Assembly: GCF_000340885.1 (NCBI RefSeq)
Contig: NC_020291.1
Coordinates: forward strand, 3,905,001-3,969,000
Reading direction: 5' to 3'
Source: Clostridium saccharoperbutylacetonicum N1-4(HMT)
GTDB taxonomy: Bacteria; Bacillota; Clostridia; Clostridiales; Clostridiaceae
DNA length: 64,000 nucleotides
The notes beneath the pieces are model-generated. The model ran no database searches and was not told the origin of the DNA. It saw only the letters and a list, made by a program, of their open reading frames with translations. Each line of letters starts with the position of its first letter. The stretch's first letter is position 1. Both the position numbers and the translations under genes were made by a program. Shown in pieces: positions 1-12,248 of this stretch.

Positions 1-1598
1 AAATAATCTTGAACTATATTTACTTGATCACTCCTTAAATAGTCCTCAATCTTTTTTAATATTCTACCTAATTCATTAATATCAACAGGCTTAGATATAT
101 AATCATCCATACCTTGTGATAAAAATTTTTCTTTATCACCCTTTAGTGCATATGCAGTGGTCGCAATAATAGGAGTATGAATTCCCAATTCCTTTTCATT
201 GCATCGAATAATTTTAACAGTTTCTACTCCGTCCAATTCTGGCATTTGTATATCCATTAAAATTATATCAAATCTATTATCGTCAAGTAATTTTAAAGCT
301 TCCACACCGTTAGATGCAATTTTTATTTTTTCATATCCCAATTCCTTTAACATTTTCTTAATTACTAATTTGTTTATACTATTATCCTCTACTAACAATA
401 TACTCTCTTCTTTTTCATCACAATTAGATACTGAATTAATTGTTGAATCTAATTTTTCCTCTTTAGCTTCTTCTAATTTAATCGTAAAATAAAATCTGCT
501 GCCAATTCCTTTTTGACTATCAACCTTAATCTCTCCTCCCATTAAATTAACAAGCTTTTGAGAAATTGCTAATCCAAGGCCAGTCCCTCCATATTTTCTT
601 GTTATAGATCCATCTACTTGTGAAAAACTTTTAAAAAGTAATTTCATTTCATCTTTGCTAATTCCAATTCCCAAATCTTCTACAGCAAATTCAATTTCAC
701 AAAAATTCTTAGTCCTGCCAACTTCTTTAACTTCTATTAATACAAATCCTTTCTCAGTAAATTTAACAGCATTTGATATTAAATTGTTTAACACTTGACT
801 TAATCTATGCAAGTCGCCTATTAAAATTTCAGGAATTTTTTCATCAATATCATAATGTATTTCTATGTACTTTTGATTAGCTTTTGGAATATTTGTGTAT
901 ACAACGTTTTTTATTAATTCATCTAATTTAAAGTCTATATGCTCTATTGACACTTTTTCAGCTTCAATTTTTGATAAATCTAAAATATTATTTATTAGAG
1001 ACAATAAACTATGGGCACAATTTTTTACAATATTTAGATTTTCCCTTTGTTCACTTGACAGATTTGACGCCAGTGTTAAATCTGTCATACCTATTATCCC
1101 ATTTAAAGGAGTTCTTATTTCATGGCTCATATTTGCCAAAAATTCACTTTTTGCTTTATTGGCTGAATCCGCCGCTTTCGAAAGTCTAATAAGCTCTTCA
1201 TTCCTTTCTTTATATTCCGTAATATCAGTAAATCCAACAATCACTTGATCTTCTCCAAAATTTTTTATTGGAATTGTTTGGATTTTAAACCACGCTTTTT
1301 TAGATAAATTATTTTGTATTACATTAATTTCAACTTCTTCATCCTCACTAGGTTTTAACGTTCTAATTGTCTCCATAACTATCTGCCTTAACCTACAATT
1401 TAAACATTCTTTACTTTTACCACATCCATGTTTTGAGTTGAAACAATTTATATAATATCCTGGCCCCTCATCATCATTTTCGCTAATATTTTGTGAACTT
1501 AAATTATTATATTTAACATCCATATTTTTATCAACAATAATTACTAATAGAGCTAAATGGCTAATAATAGTATCTAGAGCAATTTTCTCAAATCTCAA
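1..1598 (-). CDS. Hybrid sensor histidine kinase / response regulator, 3' end cut by window edge
   Basis: A soluble hybrid kinase read leftward and running off position 1. A TTG start at 1598 follows GGTGA; no ATG fits and a TGA closes the frame just upstream. In order: a short PAS-like region with a Cys-rich stretch (CFNSKHGCGKSKECLNC), a His-kinase dimerization segment (NMSHEIRTPLNG), an ATPase domain with an N box (NNLISNAVKF) and G boxes (GIGIS, GGTGLGLAIS), then a receiver with the phospho-acceptor Asp in LMDIQMPELDG. No membrane segment is visible, so it probably senses a cytoplasmic signal. It is last in the chemotaxis operon, 34 bases after a chemoreceptor, so a link to those receptors is likely but inferred. 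Confidence 0.88.
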   Translation of the reverse strand, partial: MRFEKIALDTIISHLALLVIIVDKNMDVKYNNLSSQNISENDDEGPGYYINCFNSKHGCGKSKECLNCRLRQIVMETIRTLKPSEDEEVEINVIQNNLSKKAWFKIQTIPIKNFGEDQVIVGFTDITEYKERNEELIRLSKAADSANKAKSEFLANMSHEIRTPLNGIIGMTDLTLASNLSSEQRENLNIVKNCAHSLLSLINNILDLSKIEAEKVSIEHIDFKLDELIKNVVYTNIPKANQKYIEIHYDIDEKIPEILIGDLHRLSQVLNNLISNAVKFTEKGFVLIEVKEVGRTKNFCEIEFAVEDLGIGISKDEMKLLFKSFSQVDGSITRKYGGTGLGLAISQKLVNLMGGEIKVDSQKGIGSRFYFTIKLEEAKEEKLDSTINSVSNCDEKEESILLVEDNSINKLVIKKMLKELGYEKIKIASNGVEALKLLDDNRFDIILMDIQMPELDGVETVKIIRCNEKELGIHTPIIATTAYALKGDKEKFLSQGMDDYISKPVDINELGRILKKIEDYLRSDQVNIVQDY

Positions 1599-1632
1599 TT
1601 TAATTATTCACCAACCTTATTCTAATTCATTA

Positions 1633-3729
1633 TTAATATTTACCAAACTCATTATCACTTAAATCTAATCTGATTTTTTGAATAGAATTTGCAGCTTCTG
1701 TATATGCTTTATTATTACTTATACTATTATAATTTTGTTTTCGCATATAACTTTGTGCTTGAATACCCTTTTCTGACATCATAATAGCATTTTTTAGTTT
1801 AAAACTTGAAACCATATTTTTAAGCAATTCTGATTGACTTGAAAGCTCTTCACTAGCTGCTGCACTTTCTTCTGCCGTTGCAGAATTAGTTTGAACCACT
1901 TGTGATACCTGTTCAATTCCAACATTTATTTGGGTAATTCCAGTAGCTTGCTCTTCTGAAGATGCGGCTATTTCTGATACAAGAGTTGCAGCTTTTGATA
2001 CCCCATCAACTATTTCATATAAAGCCTTTGCTGTATTATTTGCAATCTCTGTTCCTCTTTCGGCCTTCTTAATAGATCCTTCTATCAATGTTGTAGTTTC
2101 CTTAGCTGCATTTGCACTTCTTGCTGCCAAGTTTCTTACTTCCTCTGCAACTACTGCAAAGCCTTTTCCATGTTGTCCAGCCCTTGCTGCTTCCACTGCT
2201 GCATTAAGAGCAAGTATATTTGTTTGAAAAGCTATTTCATCTATTACTTTAATTATCTTTGAAATATTTGCCGATGATTCATTTATCTCTCCCATAGATT
2301 TAAGCATTTCGCTCATATGCTCATTTCCATCATTAGCATTTTCCTTAACCTTCAATGCAAGTTCTTTTGCTGTATTTGCATTTCCAGAATTTTCTTTGGT
2401 TTGTGCTGCTATTTCTGTTATAGAAGCTGTTAATTCTTCTAAGGAACTTGCTTGTTCAGTAGCTCCTCTAGCCAAAGCTTGACTTCCATCCGAAATTTGG
2501 CTTGCTCCTGAAAACACCTGCTCTGCTGCTCCATTTATTTCACCAAGTACTGAATTTAAAGAATCAGTTGTTGTATTAACTGCGTTTGCTAATGCCCCAA
2601 AATCACCTTTATAATTTCCATTAACTGAAACATCTAAATTTCCTTTAGACATTTCTTTCATAACTTCATTAACTTCCATAATCGGATTTGCCATAGCTTC
2701 AATTAATTCATTAATTCCTTCTATTATCTTTTGAAAATCTCCACTATGTATAGATGAATCAGCTCTTTCATCAAGCTTTCCTTCCTTAGCTGCTTTTGAT
2801 AAAGTATTTGTATCCATTACCAAATTTCTAATATTAGATATCATTTTATTCATAGCAGGAGTTATTTCGTCTTTCTCGTCTATTTCAACTAAATCCATGC
2901 TCACATCACCTTGAGCAATTCTATTCATTACAGCAACTATATTAGTTTGAAGATTTTCAGCTAGTTCATCCATAGTTCTAGCCATTTCTCCTATTTCATC
3001 TCTTGTACTTATATTTGCTCTATCCCTAACATGTCCTTTAGAAATTTCTTTAAGTATATTCTTAACCTTATTAACTGGATCACTAATTAAATTTGATAAT
3101 ACAAATCCAAGAATTGTAGAAATTATTATTCCTATAATAATAATTACCAGCATTGAAATAGTTGCATTACTTACAGTTTTCATATTAGTTTCAGCTTTAC
3201 TCTTTCCTTGGTTTTCCTTAAGGTCAATGAGCTTAGATGCTGAAGTATCTATTGCTTTTGCAAGAACACTTCCTTCACCATTTACAAGGGCAATTGCTTC
3301 ATCATCTTTGTTCTGCATTGCATATTCAGCTATTTTATCTCTAACTGGTCTATACTTATCTATATTTTCTTTTAACACATTGTACTCATCCATTATATTT
3401 TGAGCTTTTATTGTATTTTTAAAGTCATTCATAAATTTATCAATTTCATTATCAGTTTCAGTTAACAATTTTCTATTGTCTTTGTTTTTGTCAATATCCT
3501 TCTCCATTATCATATTTCTAATATTAACTCTATTTTTTTGCAAATCTACCTGAACAACGGTAATTGAGGTTATAGGCTCAGTATTATCAGTATATAATTC
3601 GTTGTCTAGCTTACCAATAGTTTGCATATTAGATATCCCTACATATCCAACCGTTCCCATCATAATAACTATTAAGAAAAAACACAAAATTATTTTATTT
3701 CTAATCTTTAGATTCATAAACAAATTCAT
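1633..3729 (-). CDS. Methyl-accepting chemotaxis protein, 4-helix-bundle sensor (698 aa)
   Basis: Membrane chemoreceptor. The N-terminal hydrophobic helix (about residues 12-30) is followed by an extracytoplasmic four-helix-bundle sensor with the family motif [13 protein letters not shown], a second membrane helix near residues 190-215, HAMP plus HAMP-like repeats to about 390, and a signalling domain with the hairpin tip ([20 protein letters not shown]). The tail ends in [10 protein letters not shown], shared with the next two receptors. The ATG follows AAGGGG. The signalling domain is almost identical to those of its two neighbours, so they arose by duplication. The ligand cannot be deduced. 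Confidence 0.93.
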   Translation of the reverse strand: MNLFMNLKIRNKIILCFFLIVIMMGTVGYVGISNMQTIGKLDNELYTDNTEPITSITVVQVDLQKNRVNIRNMIMEKDIDKNKDNRKLLTETDNEIDKFMNDFKNTIKAQNIMDEYNVLKENIDKYRPVRDKIAEYAMQNKDDEAIALVNGEGSVLAKAIDTSASKLIDLKENQGKSKAETNMKTVSNATISMLVIIIIGIIISTILGFVLSNLISDPVNKVKNILKEISKGHVRDRANISTRDEIGEMARTMDELAENLQTNIVAVMNRIAQGDVSMDLVEIDEKDEITPAMNKMISNIRNLVMDTNTLSKAAKEGKLDERADSSIHSGDFQKIIEGINELIEAMANPIMEVNEVMKEMSKGNLDVSVNGNYKGDFGALANAVNTTTDSLNSVLGEINGAAEQVFSGASQISDGSQALARGATEQASSLEELTASITEIAAQTKENSGNANTAKELALKVKENANDGNEHMSEMLKSMGEINESSANISKIIKVIDEIAFQTNILALNAAVEAARAGQHGKGFAVVAEEVRNLAARSANAAKETTTLIEGSIKKAERGTEIANNTAKALYEIVDGVSKAATLVSEIAASSEEQATGITQINVGIEQVSQVVQTNSATAEESAAASEELSSQSELLKNMVSSFKLKNAIMMSEKGIQAQSYMRKQNYNSISNNKAYTEAANSIQKIRLDLSDNEFGKY

Positions 3730-3776
3730 ATATTTGCACCCCTTATATGCTTATAAAATTAAAAACACTCTTTAGA

Positions 3777-5999
3777 TTAATATTTACCAAATTCACTATC
3801 ACTTAAATCAATTTGTAATTTATTTAATGTTGCTGCCGATTCTTTATGTACATTTTTATTCTTTGCATTATAAGCTATGTTTCTATTAGAACTCTTCAAA
3901 TTCATAATGTTATTTTCACTGCTACTATTCTTTAACTTAAAGTTTGCAACCATATCTTTAAGTAACTCTGATTGACTTGAAAGTTCTTCACTTGCCGCAG
4001 CACTCTCTTCAGCAGTAGCTGAATTTGTTTGAACAACACGTGACACTTGTTCAATTCCAATATTTATTTGTGTAAGGCCACTAGCTTGCTCTTCAGAAGC
4101 CGCTGCTATTTCTGTTACAAGAGTTGCAGCTTTCGATACTCCATCAACTATTTCATATAAAGCTTTTGCAGTATTATTAGCAATTTCTGTTCCCTTTTCA
4201 GCCTTAATAATAGAGCCTTCTATAAGAGTTGTAGTTTCCTTAGCTGCATTAGCACTTCTTGCTGCTAAATTTCTTACTTCCTCTGCAACTACCGCAAAGC
4301 CTTTTCCGTGTTGACCAGCCCTTGCTGCTTCCACTGCTGCATTAAGAGCAAGTATATTAGTTTGGAAGGCTATCTCATCTATAACCTTTATTATTTTTGA
4401 TATGTTTGCAGATGATTCATTTATTTCTCCCATAGACTTAAGCATTTCACTCATATGCTCATTTCCTTCTTCTGCATTTGTTTTAACCTTAAGGGCAAGT
4501 TCTTTTGCTTGATTTGCATTTGTTGCATTTTCTCTAGTTTGTGCGGCAACTTCTGTTATTGATGATGTTAATTCTTCTATGGAACTAGCTTGTTCTGTTG
4601 CTCCTCTTGATAATGCCTGACTAGCATCTGAAACTTGGCTTGCCCCTGAATAAACTTGTTCTGAAGCTGAATTTATTTCACCAAGAACTTCATTTAATGA
4701 ATCTACAATTCTATTTAAAGAAACAGAAATGCTCTTGAAGCTTCCATCAAATTCCTTTATATTTTCTATCACAAGATTTCCTTTGGAAATTTCTCCAATA
4801 ATCTGATCAATTTCTCCTACTATAACACTTAAACTTTCTCCTGTAGTATTAACTGCTTTTGCTAATACTCCAAATTCTCCTTTATAATCACCTTCAACTC
4901 TCACCTCTAAATTCCCATTAGAAATTCCACTCATTATTCTATTTACTTCTTGTATTGGCTTTACCATAGCTTCAATTAATTCATTTACGCCTTCTACTAT
5001 TTTTCTAAAATCTCCACTATGCTTTGCTGCATCTGCTCGTGTATTTAGTTTACCTTCTGATGCTGCTTTCGATAACATATTTGCATCTTCAACTAAAGTT
5101 CTGATGTTTTCTGCTGCTTTATTTAATGCTGGCGATACTTCATCTTTTTCATCCTTGACAAGTACCTCAAAATTCACATCCCCTTGAGCAATCTTATTAA
5201 TATTTCCAATTACATTTGTCTGTAAATCTTCAGCAAAAGCATCAATTGTTTTAGCCATTTGCCCAATTTCATCCATTGTTTCAATATTCAATCTCTCTCC
5301 AAAATGCCCTTTGCCCATTTCACCAATCATATTTGCCACTTTCTGCACAGGTTTTGTAATCAATCTTGAAATATAGAATCCAATCAATATTGATGCAATA
5401 ATTACAATTACTATTACTGTGAGCATTAAGCTTATGGTTGTATTAATATTAGTCGTATTTAAATCAATTTTTTGTTTTGCAGCATTAATCTTTGCTGCAG
5501 TTAAATCTCTAATTGCCTTCTCTTCTGCTTGTCCCAATTGAGCATTCTCATTATTCTTTATAATAGCTTCTTCTTTCTTTCCTGCTTTAGCCAATGCTAA
5601 TACTTTATCCAATTCTGGTCCATATGCATCTCTTGCTTTGACAAAAATATCAAATTGTCTCCTTACTTCCTCTGTTACAATAGTTTTCTGAATTGAATTT
5701 TGAAGTTTATCTATATTTGATCTTATTTCCGAGATTTCCTTTGATTTAGCTTCTACTACATCCTGTGATTGCGCATTTATAAGATCTCTAATATCAACTC
5801 TCATAGTTTGAAATATAGTTCCAAGCTCTCCTATTTCTGATATTGGAACTGTCATATTATTATATAACTCTGTATCTAAGCTATTTGCTTGTTTCAAGGA
5901 ATAAATACCATATCCACCCATACATCCAGAAATTAACGCTATAAAAGCAAACCCTAATATTAACTTTTTACTCATTCTCAGATTAATAAACCATTTCAC
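3777..5999 (-). CDS. Methyl-accepting chemotaxis protein (740 aa)
   Basis: Second receptor of the array. It has an N-terminal membrane helix, a four-helix-bundle sensor (about 35-185), a second membrane helix (about 188-210), HAMP and several HAMP-like repeats, and the MCP signalling domain with the same tip as its neighbours. It ends in [10 protein letters not shown]. The start is a GTG at 5999, placed about 9 bases after GGGGG; no in-frame ATG with a better ribosome site precedes it. The sensor differs from that of the 698-residue receptor, for example a longer helix between the membrane segments, so it probably reads a different cue through the same CheA/CheW. Confidence 0.92.
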   Translation of the reverse strand: MKWFINLRMSKKLILGFAFIALISGCMGGYGIYSLKQANSLDTELYNNMTVPISEIGELGTIFQTMRVDIRDLINAQSQDVVEAKSKEISEIRSNIDKLQNSIQKTIVTEEVRRQFDIFVKARDAYGPELDKVLALAKAGKKEEAIIKNNENAQLGQAEEKAIRDLTAAKINAAKQKIDLNTTNINTTISLMLTVIVIVIIASILIGFYISRLITKPVQKVANMIGEMGKGHFGERLNIETMDEIGQMAKTIDAFAEDLQTNVIGNINKIAQGDVNFEVLVKDEKDEVSPALNKAAENIRTLVEDANMLSKAASEGKLNTRADAAKHSGDFRKIVEGVNELIEAMVKPIQEVNRIMSGISNGNLEVRVEGDYKGEFGVLAKAVNTTGESLSVIVGEIDQIIGEISKGNLVIENIKEFDGSFKSISVSLNRIVDSLNEVLGEINSASEQVYSGASQVSDASQALSRGATEQASSIEELTSSITEVAAQTRENATNANQAKELALKVKTNAEEGNEHMSEMLKSMGEINESSANISKIIKVIDEIAFQTNILALNAAVEAARAGQHGKGFAVVAEEVRNLAARSANAAKETTTLIEGSIIKAEKGTEIANNTAKALYEIVDGVSKAATLVTEIAAASEEQASGLTQINIGIEQVSRVVQTNSATAEESAAASEELSSQSELLKDMVANFKLKNSSSENNIMNLKSSNRNIAYNAKNKNVHKESAATLNKLQIDLSDSEFGKY

Positions 6000-6037
6000 A
6001 TTATTTTCCCCCTTCAGCTATATAAATCAATGTATTA

Positions 6038-6072
6038 TTGAAGAAGAGGTGATAAATTGCACCTCTCTTCAA
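6038..6072 (-). terminator. Intercistronic hairpin between two chemoreceptor genes
   Basis: Arms TTGAAGAAGAGGTG and CACCTCTCTTCAA pair with one bulged base. On the leftward transcript no long U-run follows, so this is more likely an mRNA-stabilising or partial-termination hairpin that adjusts receptor ratios than a full terminator. Confidence 0.5.
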
Positions 6073-6097
6073 CATTTCATCAATTTTTATAACATTT

Positions 6098-9000
6098 TCA
6101 ATATTTGCCAAACTCATTATCACTTAAATCTATTTCAACTTTAGTTAATGTAGCAGCAGATTCTTTCTGATACATATTATTCTTTGCATTATAAGCTTTG
6201 TTTCCATTGGATCTCTTATAATTCATAATATTATTTTCACTACTACTATTCTTTAACCTAAAGTTTGCAACCATATCTTTTAGTAATTCTGATTGACTTG
6301 AAAGTTCTTCACTAGCCGCAGCACTCTCTTCTGCTGTAGCTGAGTTTGTTTGAATAACTCGTGACACTTGTTCGATTCCAACATTTATTTGTGTAATACC
6401 ACTAGCTTGTTCTTCTGAAGCTGCTGCTATTTCTGAAACAAGAGATGCTGCTTTTGTTACACCATCAACTATTTCATATAAAGCTTTTGCCGTATTATTT
6501 GCAATTTCAGTTCCTGTTTCAGCTTTCCTAATTGATCCTTCAATAAGTGTTGTAGTTTCCTTTGCCGCATTAGCACTTCTTGCTGCTAAATTTCTCACTT
6601 CTTCTGCTACTACTGCAAAGCCCTTTCCATGTTGACCAGCTCTTGCCGCTTCAACTGCAGCATTTAAGGCTAAAATATTAGTTTGGAAAGCTATTTCATC
6701 TATTACCTTAATTATCTTTGATATATTTGCAGAAGACTCATTAATTTCACCCATAGACTTAAGCATTTCACTCATATGCCTATTTCCATCTTCGGCATTT
6801 TCCTTAACTTTTAGAGCAAGGTCTTTTGCTTGATTTGCATTAACAGAGTTTTCTCTTGTTTGTGCTGCAACCTCTGTTATTGATGCTGTTAATTCCTCAA
6901 TTGAACTTGCCTGTTCTGTAGCTCCTTTTGATAAAGCCTGGCTTCCATCTGCAACTTGGCCTGCTCCAGTAAACACTTGTTCTGCTGCAGAATTAATTTC
7001 TCCTAGAACACTATTTAAAGATTCTACTATCCTATTTAAAGATAAAGAAATACTCTTAAAGTTTCCATGGAATTCTGTTACATTTTCTATTGCTAAATTC
7101 CCATTTGAAATTTCTCCTATTACACTATCAATTTCTCCCACAATTCTCTTTAAACCTTTTTCTGTAGAATTCACAGCTTTTGCCAATACTCCAAACTCAC
7201 CTTTATATGATTCACTTACAGAATTTTCTAAGTTACCTTTAGATATTTCGTTCATAACACTAGTAACTTCTTGTATTGGTTTTACCATGGCTTCAATTAA
7301 TTTATTTACCCCTTCTACTATCTTTCTATAATCTCCATTATGTTTAGCTGCTTCAGCTCTTATATTAACGTTTCCTTCTGTTGCTGCTTCAGATAACATA
7401 TTTGCATCTTCTACTAAAGCCTTTATATTATCAATACAACTATTTAAATTGTTCTTGATTAAATTGAAATCTCCATAATATGCAGCCGTTATCTTTTCTG
7501 GAAGATCTCCTTTACTTATTCTGTCTACATATTCAGCTGTCACATTTATTGGTGCGACAAAAGCATCTATTAATTTATTTATTCCTTCAACTAATGTGCC
7601 CCAGCCTCCAGCAAATTTTTTTGAATTTCCTCTTGTATCAAGCTCACCTGCCTGTGTTGCTTTTATTAAATCATCAGTTTCATTTAATAAACCATTCATT
7701 ACATCTATGCAGTTGTTTAAGTTATTCTTTATTTCATTAAAATCACCATGATATTCATCAGTTATTTTGTCAGGAATATCTCCTCTGCTTATTCTATCTA
7801 CATATTCAGCAGCAACATGCAGAGGTCCTATTACTGAATCTAGTGTTTTATTTACACCTTCTACTATCTTTTTAAAAGCTCCGCTATGCTTTTCAGCATC
7901 TGTTCTTGTATCTAACTTTCCTTCTGTTGCAGCTTTAGATAACACATTAGAATCTTTAATAAGATTATCTACAGCATTTTTAACTTCTTCTAAACTATCA
8001 GAAATGCTCTTAAATTGTTTACTAACTTCTTCAGTATAACTATCAGGCTCTTTAATTTTTAAATCAAAATCGGTATTACCACTTGATAATAACTTTAAAT
8101 TTCCTTCAATCCTTTCAACTTCAGTTTTCGTATAGTCACTAACTCTAATAATAGGTGTTAGATCAGTTACAACTTCAACATATCCAACAGTTTCACCCTT
8201 TTTATTCTTTAAATATGATGTATCCTGCTTATTACTCATACCACACCATTCAAAGAAACTTTCTGTTTTTCCCTTATGAAGCTGCTTAATTCCACATTTC
8301 TCTGTATTACAGATATTAGCTCCGGCATTGCAACATTGTAATCCATATCCTGATTTACGATCTCTTACAACACCTTGCTCAATCATTAACTTTTCAAATG
8401 ACTTATTCATGTATGTCCAATTCATATCTTTGTCGGTTACATGTATTGGGAATGGTATTGCATCTATTATTGCTTCATACCAAACTGCCTTATCTACTAC
8501 AGTATCCAAGGTTTCATTTACACCATCTATAATCTTTTTAAAATCACCTTCATGCTTTGATGAATCAGCTCTAACTTCAAAATTTCCTTCAATAGCAGCT
8601 TTTGATAGCATATTTGCATCCAATACTAATTTTCTAACATTTTCTATTATTTTATTTAATGCTGGTACTATTTCATCTTTGTCATCTCTAACTTCTAAAT
8701 CCATACTAACATCGCCATTAGCAATTTTTTTCATAGTGCCTATTACTACACCTTGCAATGATTCTGAAAAAATATCCATTACTTTGGCCATTTGACCTAT
8801 TTCATCCTTTGTATCAAGTTTGATTCTTTCTCCAAGATGCCCTTTGCTCATTTCTTCAAGAATATGTAATACTCTATTAATTGGCTTACTTATTAACCCT
8901 GAAATTATAATTCCCAATACAAGAGCTATAATTATTCCTAAGATAATTATTCCAAGCATTGTTATTGTTGCAGTACTAGAAGACTTTGAATTATTATCAG

Positions 9001-9535
9001 CTTTTTCTTTACCCTGAGTTTCCTTTAATTCAATAAGCTTTGTTGCTGAGGCATCTACACTATTTACAAGATTTGAACCTTCTCCATTCATTAAACTTAT
9101 TGCTTCATCAGTTTTATTTTGTAATCTCAATTCAATTATTTTATCTCTAACTGGTCTATAACTGTCTATATTTTTTCTTAAGTTATTAAATTCTTCAAGT
9201 ACCGCATTATTTAAAATGCTGCTCTTAAATTCTTCCATGGTTTTATCTACTACTTTGTCATTTTCAAGTAAAGCATTTTTAGCTTCGTTGTTCTTATTAA
9301 TATCATTTTCAATTATTATATTTCTGGTTATAATTCTGTTTTTCTGCAAATTTACTTGTATACTACTCATAATACCAATAGGTTTAGTATTATTTTCATA
9401 TAATTCATTATCTAATGTACTTATTTTTTGAAGATTTAATATTCCAATTAGACCAACAAGTCCCATTAAAATAACCAAACCTATGAATGCAATAAAAATC
9501 TTACTTTTTATCTTTAAATTCATATACCATCTCAT
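6098..9535 (-). CDS. Large poly-HAMP chemoreceptor with a Cys-rich PAS domain (1145 aa)
   Basis: Chemoreceptor about 400 residues longer than its neighbours. In order: N-terminal membrane helix, four-helix-bundle sensor (to about 190), second membrane helix, HAMP and HAMP-like units to about 345, a cytoplasmic PAS domain (about 350-470), a long chain of HAMP-like repeats ([22 protein letters not shown]), and the MCP signalling domain ending in [10 protein letters not shown]. The PAS insert carries clustered cysteines ([17 protein letters not shown]), which suggests metal, cofactor or redox binding. The ATG at 9535 has GAGGGG upstream; the longer frame would need a TTG with no better site. It probably integrates an outside ligand with an intracellular redox cue (inference). 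Confidence 0.92.
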   Translation of the reverse strand: MRWYMNLKIKSKIFIAFIGLVILMGLVGLIGILNLQKISTLDNELYENNTKPIGIMSSIQVNLQKNRIITRNIIIENDINKNNEAKNALLENDKVVDKTMEEFKSSILNNAVLEEFNNLRKNIDSYRPVRDKIIELRLQNKTDEAISLMNGEGSNLVNSVDASATKLIELKETQGKEKADNNSKSSSTATITMLGIIILGIIIALVLGIIISGLISKPINRVLHILEEMSKGHLGERIKLDTKDEIGQMAKVMDIFSESLQGVVIGTMKKIANGDVSMDLEVRDDKDEIVPALNKIIENVRKLVLDANMLSKAAIEGNFEVRADSSKHEGDFKKIIDGVNETLDTVVDKAVWYEAIIDAIPFPIHVTDKDMNWTYMNKSFEKLMIEQGVVRDRKSGYGLQCCNAGANICNTEKCGIKQLHKGKTESFFEWCGMSNKQDTSYLKNKKGETVGYVEVVTDLTPIIRVSDYTKTEVERIEGNLKLLSSGNTDFDLKIKEPDSYTEEVSKQFKSISDSLEEVKNAVDNLIKDSNVLSKAATEGKLDTRTDAEKHSGAFKKIVEGVNKTLDSVIGPLHVAAEYVDRISRGDIPDKITDEYHGDFNEIKNNLNNCIDVMNGLLNETDDLIKATQAGELDTRGNSKKFAGGWGTLVEGINKLIDAFVAPINVTAEYVDRISKGDLPEKITAAYYGDFNLIKNNLNSCIDNIKALVEDANMLSEAATEGNVNIRAEAAKHNGDYRKIVEGVNKLIEAMVKPIQEVTSVMNEISKGNLENSVSESYKGEFGVLAKAVNSTEKGLKRIVGEIDSVIGEISNGNLAIENVTEFHGNFKSISLSLNRIVESLNSVLGEINSAAEQVFTGAGQVADGSQALSKGATEQASSIEELTASITEVAAQTRENSVNANQAKDLALKVKENAEDGNRHMSEMLKSMGEINESSANISKIIKVIDEIAFQTNILALNAAVEAARAGQHGKGFAVVAEEVRNLAARSANAAKETTTLIEGSIRKAETGTEIANNTAKALYEIVDGVTKAASLVSEIAAASEEQASGITQINVGIEQVSRVIQTNSATAEESAAASEELSSQSELLKDMVANFRLKNSSSENNIMNYKRSNGNKAYNAKNNMYQKESAATLTKVEIDLSDNEFGKY

Positions 9536-9589
9536 AATCAAATTCCCCTCATTCTCATTTTATTCCCATATTTACCTAGTCAAAAAGAT

Positions 9590-10093
9590 TTAAAGTTCCA
9601 CACTTTTTATTTCTTCTATTTCATCTTCCTCTAATAATTTATGACAATCAATAAGAAGCCTAACTTCATTTTGAGTTTTACCAATACCCTTTATATATTT
9701 GTTTGCATTATCCTTATTAGAATTTATCTTAGGTGGTGGTGAAATATTACTTTCATCAATATTCACTACCTCTAAAACTCTGTCAATTATTAACCCAATA
9801 TTAATATTTCCAATTTCAACTACTACGATGCAAGTTCTGTCATCATATTCTTTTGGTTCCTTCTTAAATCTTAGCCTTACATCCATAACTGGTATAATCT
9901 TTCCTCTAAGATTAATTACACCTTTAATATAATTAGGAAGTTCAGGAACCTCTGTAATTGGTTCAATACCTATAATTTCTGTCACATACTTAATGTCAAT
10001 CCCATAACATTCATTCCCAATAGAGAATATTAAATACTTGTCTTTCTGAGTATCTTCCTCACTTTCAACTACTTTTTCCAATAAGTCTTCCAT
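9590..10093 (-). CDS. cheW: Chemotaxis coupling protein CheW (167 aa)
   Basis: Couples receptors to CheA. The SH3-like CheW fold is visible as FSIGNECYGIDIKYVTEI, then the conserved PELPNYIKGVINLRGKIIPV core and GLIIDRVLEV. The ATG at 10093 is preceded by GGGAGGACAAAGC; an upstream in-frame extension has no ribosome site of its own. It lies 42 bases after cheA and 55 bases before the long receptor, consistent with one transcript. A short acidic N-terminal extension (EKVVESEEDTQ) is unremarkable. Confidence 0.95.
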   Translation of the reverse strand: MEDLLEKVVESEEDTQKDKYLIFSIGNECYGIDIKYVTEIIGIEPITEVPELPNYIKGVINLRGKIIPVMDVRLRFKKEPKEYDDRTCIVVVEIGNINIGLIIDRVLEVVNIDESNISPPPKINSNKDNANKYIKGIGKTQNEVRLLIDCHKLLEEDEIEEIKSVEL

Positions 10094-10134
10094 GCTTTGT
10101 CCTCCCATCCTTTTATCCAATGCCTAGATATTAT

Positions 10135-12213
10135 TTAAAGATTTACAATTTCAGATACGTTTAATATTAAACTTATAGTAGCATCTCCAAGTAATGAGCA
10201 ACCACTTACCCCCTTTACCTTCTTTATATAGTCTGGAAGAGCTTTAATAACTACTTGTTGTTCTCCTATAAGCTTATCTGCAAAAATACATTTAACTTTT
10301 CCTTGGTCTTCTACCATAATTACAATACCATCTTCGATATTTACAATGTCAGTTTCAACATTGTATAATTCATGAAGCCTTAATATTGAATAACATTCAC
10401 CCCTTATAAGTATCATTTCCTTATTATCAAGGTCTTTAATTATATCTTCTTTTTTTATAATGAACGATTGTCTAATAGATGTTACAGGAATTGTAAATAC
10501 AGTGTTACCAACTTTTATTGTCATACCATCAATTATTGCAAGAGTTAATGGTATTTTTATTGAAAACGTTGAACCTTGTCCTGGAACACTATCAACACTT
10601 ACATTTCCTCTAATCTTTTCTATTTCTTTTACTACCACATCCATTCCAACTCCACGTCCAGAAAATTCTGTAACCTTATCCTTAGTTGAAAAACCTGGCA
10701 AGAAAATCATAGAATAAATTTCTTTATCGGTTAGTTCAGTATCTTTGACTTTCACTAAACCATTTTCTTTAGCTTTTTCTAATATTTTCTCTTTATTTAA
10801 CCCCTTACCATCATCTTTAACAACAATCCAAACTTCTCCTCCTGTACTTTTTGCCTCAATTGTTACTTTAGCATTTAATGGTTTTCCACTATGTAATCGC
10901 TCTTCTTTAGTTTCTATTCCGTGATCCATGGAATTTCTTATTATATGCATCAATGGATCCCCTATATGTTCAATTATGTTTTTATCCACTTCTGTATCTT
11001 GTCCTATAATTACAAGTTCACAATCTTTATCTAATTTCTTGCTCATATCTCTAACTATTCTATTCATTTTATTTAATGTTGGAGCCAAAGAAACCATTCT
11101 TATTGACATTACAACATCTTGGAGATCTGAAAGTCTTTTCCTATGTTGCCTTGCAGCTTTATTAAAACTATCTAATTGTAAATTTACAATCTCTGGATTT
11201 TTAGTTACCATTGCTTCTGAAATAACTAATTCGCCTACTAAATCCATAAGTTTATCAAGTTTGTTAACATCAACACTAATCAAACTTTGTTTGTGTGCAG
11301 TTTTAGTTACTGTCTTTTCTTTCTGCTTTTCTTTTTCAATTTCTTTTATTTCATTTTCCTTGATTTCATTTATTATCGCTTCTTCTATCTTTTCATCTTG
11401 TTTTCTATAATTATCATAAAGTTCAGTTTCATTGTTAAATTCAGTTATATCTACTCTGTTTAAAAACACAGTTTCCATTAAAAATTCTTTTATATTTTTC
11501 AGGCTATAATTTGTTTTTAAAAATACTTTAAATCCCTCTTGTTTTATGATTTCACAAGTTTCATTGTTTTCAATAATATCTTCTGGATAAAAATAACATA
11601 CCTCAGATACTTCTTTTAACTTATGAACCACAGTAAAACACCTTATGTTTTCCATCTCACATAATTCTTCAAAAAATAATGTTGCACTAAAAAAGTTTAG
11701 GTTTGAATCTGTTTTATCATTACTAATATAATATTTTTGAACCTCTTCAGTTTTATTAATAATTTCTTTTTCCTTAACCACTTCGTTATCTGAATTTTCT
11801 GATATTTGATTAGATGATTTTAGCCCTTCTAGAAACTTTTTCGCCTTATCTATAAATAATGAAAAGTCGCCATCGGCGTCCTTATCATTATTTATTTTTT
11901 CTGTTTCTGCTCTAATTAAATCGCTTCCCTCAAGAACTAAATCTGTAAGATCTGAATAATCTATTGTGTCTGGTTTGGATTCTCTTATAAAATAAAATAT
12001 ATCTTCAATCGTATGAGAGAGGTTTGAAATATTATCAAACATCATCATACCTGAAGATCCTTTTATTGTATGCATTATTCTAAATATTTCATTAATTGCA
12101 TCTGTTTCTAATTCATTAACTTTTTCACTGTCAATAATAAGTTCCTGAAGCTTTTCCAACATCTCAAAGGTTTCAAAAATAAAAATATCGAGCATAGGTT
12201 CTCTAGTGTCCAT
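10135..12213 (-). CDS. cheA: Chemotaxis histidine kinase CheA (692 aa)
   Basis: Class II histidine kinase that phosphorylates CheY. Domains in order: Hpt with the phospho-acceptor His48 (IMHTIKGSSG); a linker and P2-like domain that is charged and poorly conserved (about 150-310); the dimerization helices starting ISVDVNKLDKLMDLVGELV; the ATPase with N box HIIRNSMDHGIE and G boxes DDGKGL and GRGVGMDVV; and a C-terminal CheW-like domain. The ATG follows GGGGGGGAAAATT. All catalytic boxes are intact. It sits between cheY and cheW in the operon. Confidence 0.95.
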   Translation of the reverse strand: MDTREPMLDIFIFETFEMLEKLQELIIDSEKVNELETDAINEIFRIMHTIKGSSGMMMFDNISNLSHTIEDIFYFIRESKPDTIDYSDLTDLVLEGSDLIRAETEKINNDKDADGDFSLFIDKAKKFLEGLKSSNQISENSDNEVVKEKEIINKTEEVQKYYISNDKTDSNLNFFSATLFFEELCEMENIRCFTVVHKLKEVSEVCYFYPEDIIENNETCEIIKQEGFKVFLKTNYSLKNIKEFLMETVFLNRVDITEFNNETELYDNYRKQDEKIEEAIINEIKENEIKEIEKEKQKEKTVTKTAHKQSLISVDVNKLDKLMDLVGELVISEAMVTKNPEIVNLQLDSFNKAARQHRKRLSDLQDVVMSIRMVSLAPTLNKMNRIVRDMSKKLDKDCELVIIGQDTEVDKNIIEHIGDPLMHIIRNSMDHGIETKEERLHSGKPLNAKVTIEAKSTGGEVWIVVKDDGKGLNKEKILEKAKENGLVKVKDTELTDKEIYSMIFLPGFSTKDKVTEFSGRGVGMDVVVKEIEKIRGNVSVDSVPGQGSTFSIKIPLTLAIIDGMTIKVGNTVFTIPVTSIRQSFIIKKEDIIKDLDNKEMILIRGECYSILRLHELYNVETDIVNIEDGIVIMVEDQGKVKCIFADKLIGEQQVVIKALPDYIKKVKGVSGCSLLGDATISLILNVSEIVNL

Positions 12214-12248
12214 AATTTTCCCCCCCAGTTATACAGTTTTCTTAACTT

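Noticed and set aside
8328..8795. Plus-strand 155-codon frame opposite the large receptor
   Set aside because: Antisense shadow of a well-supported gene.
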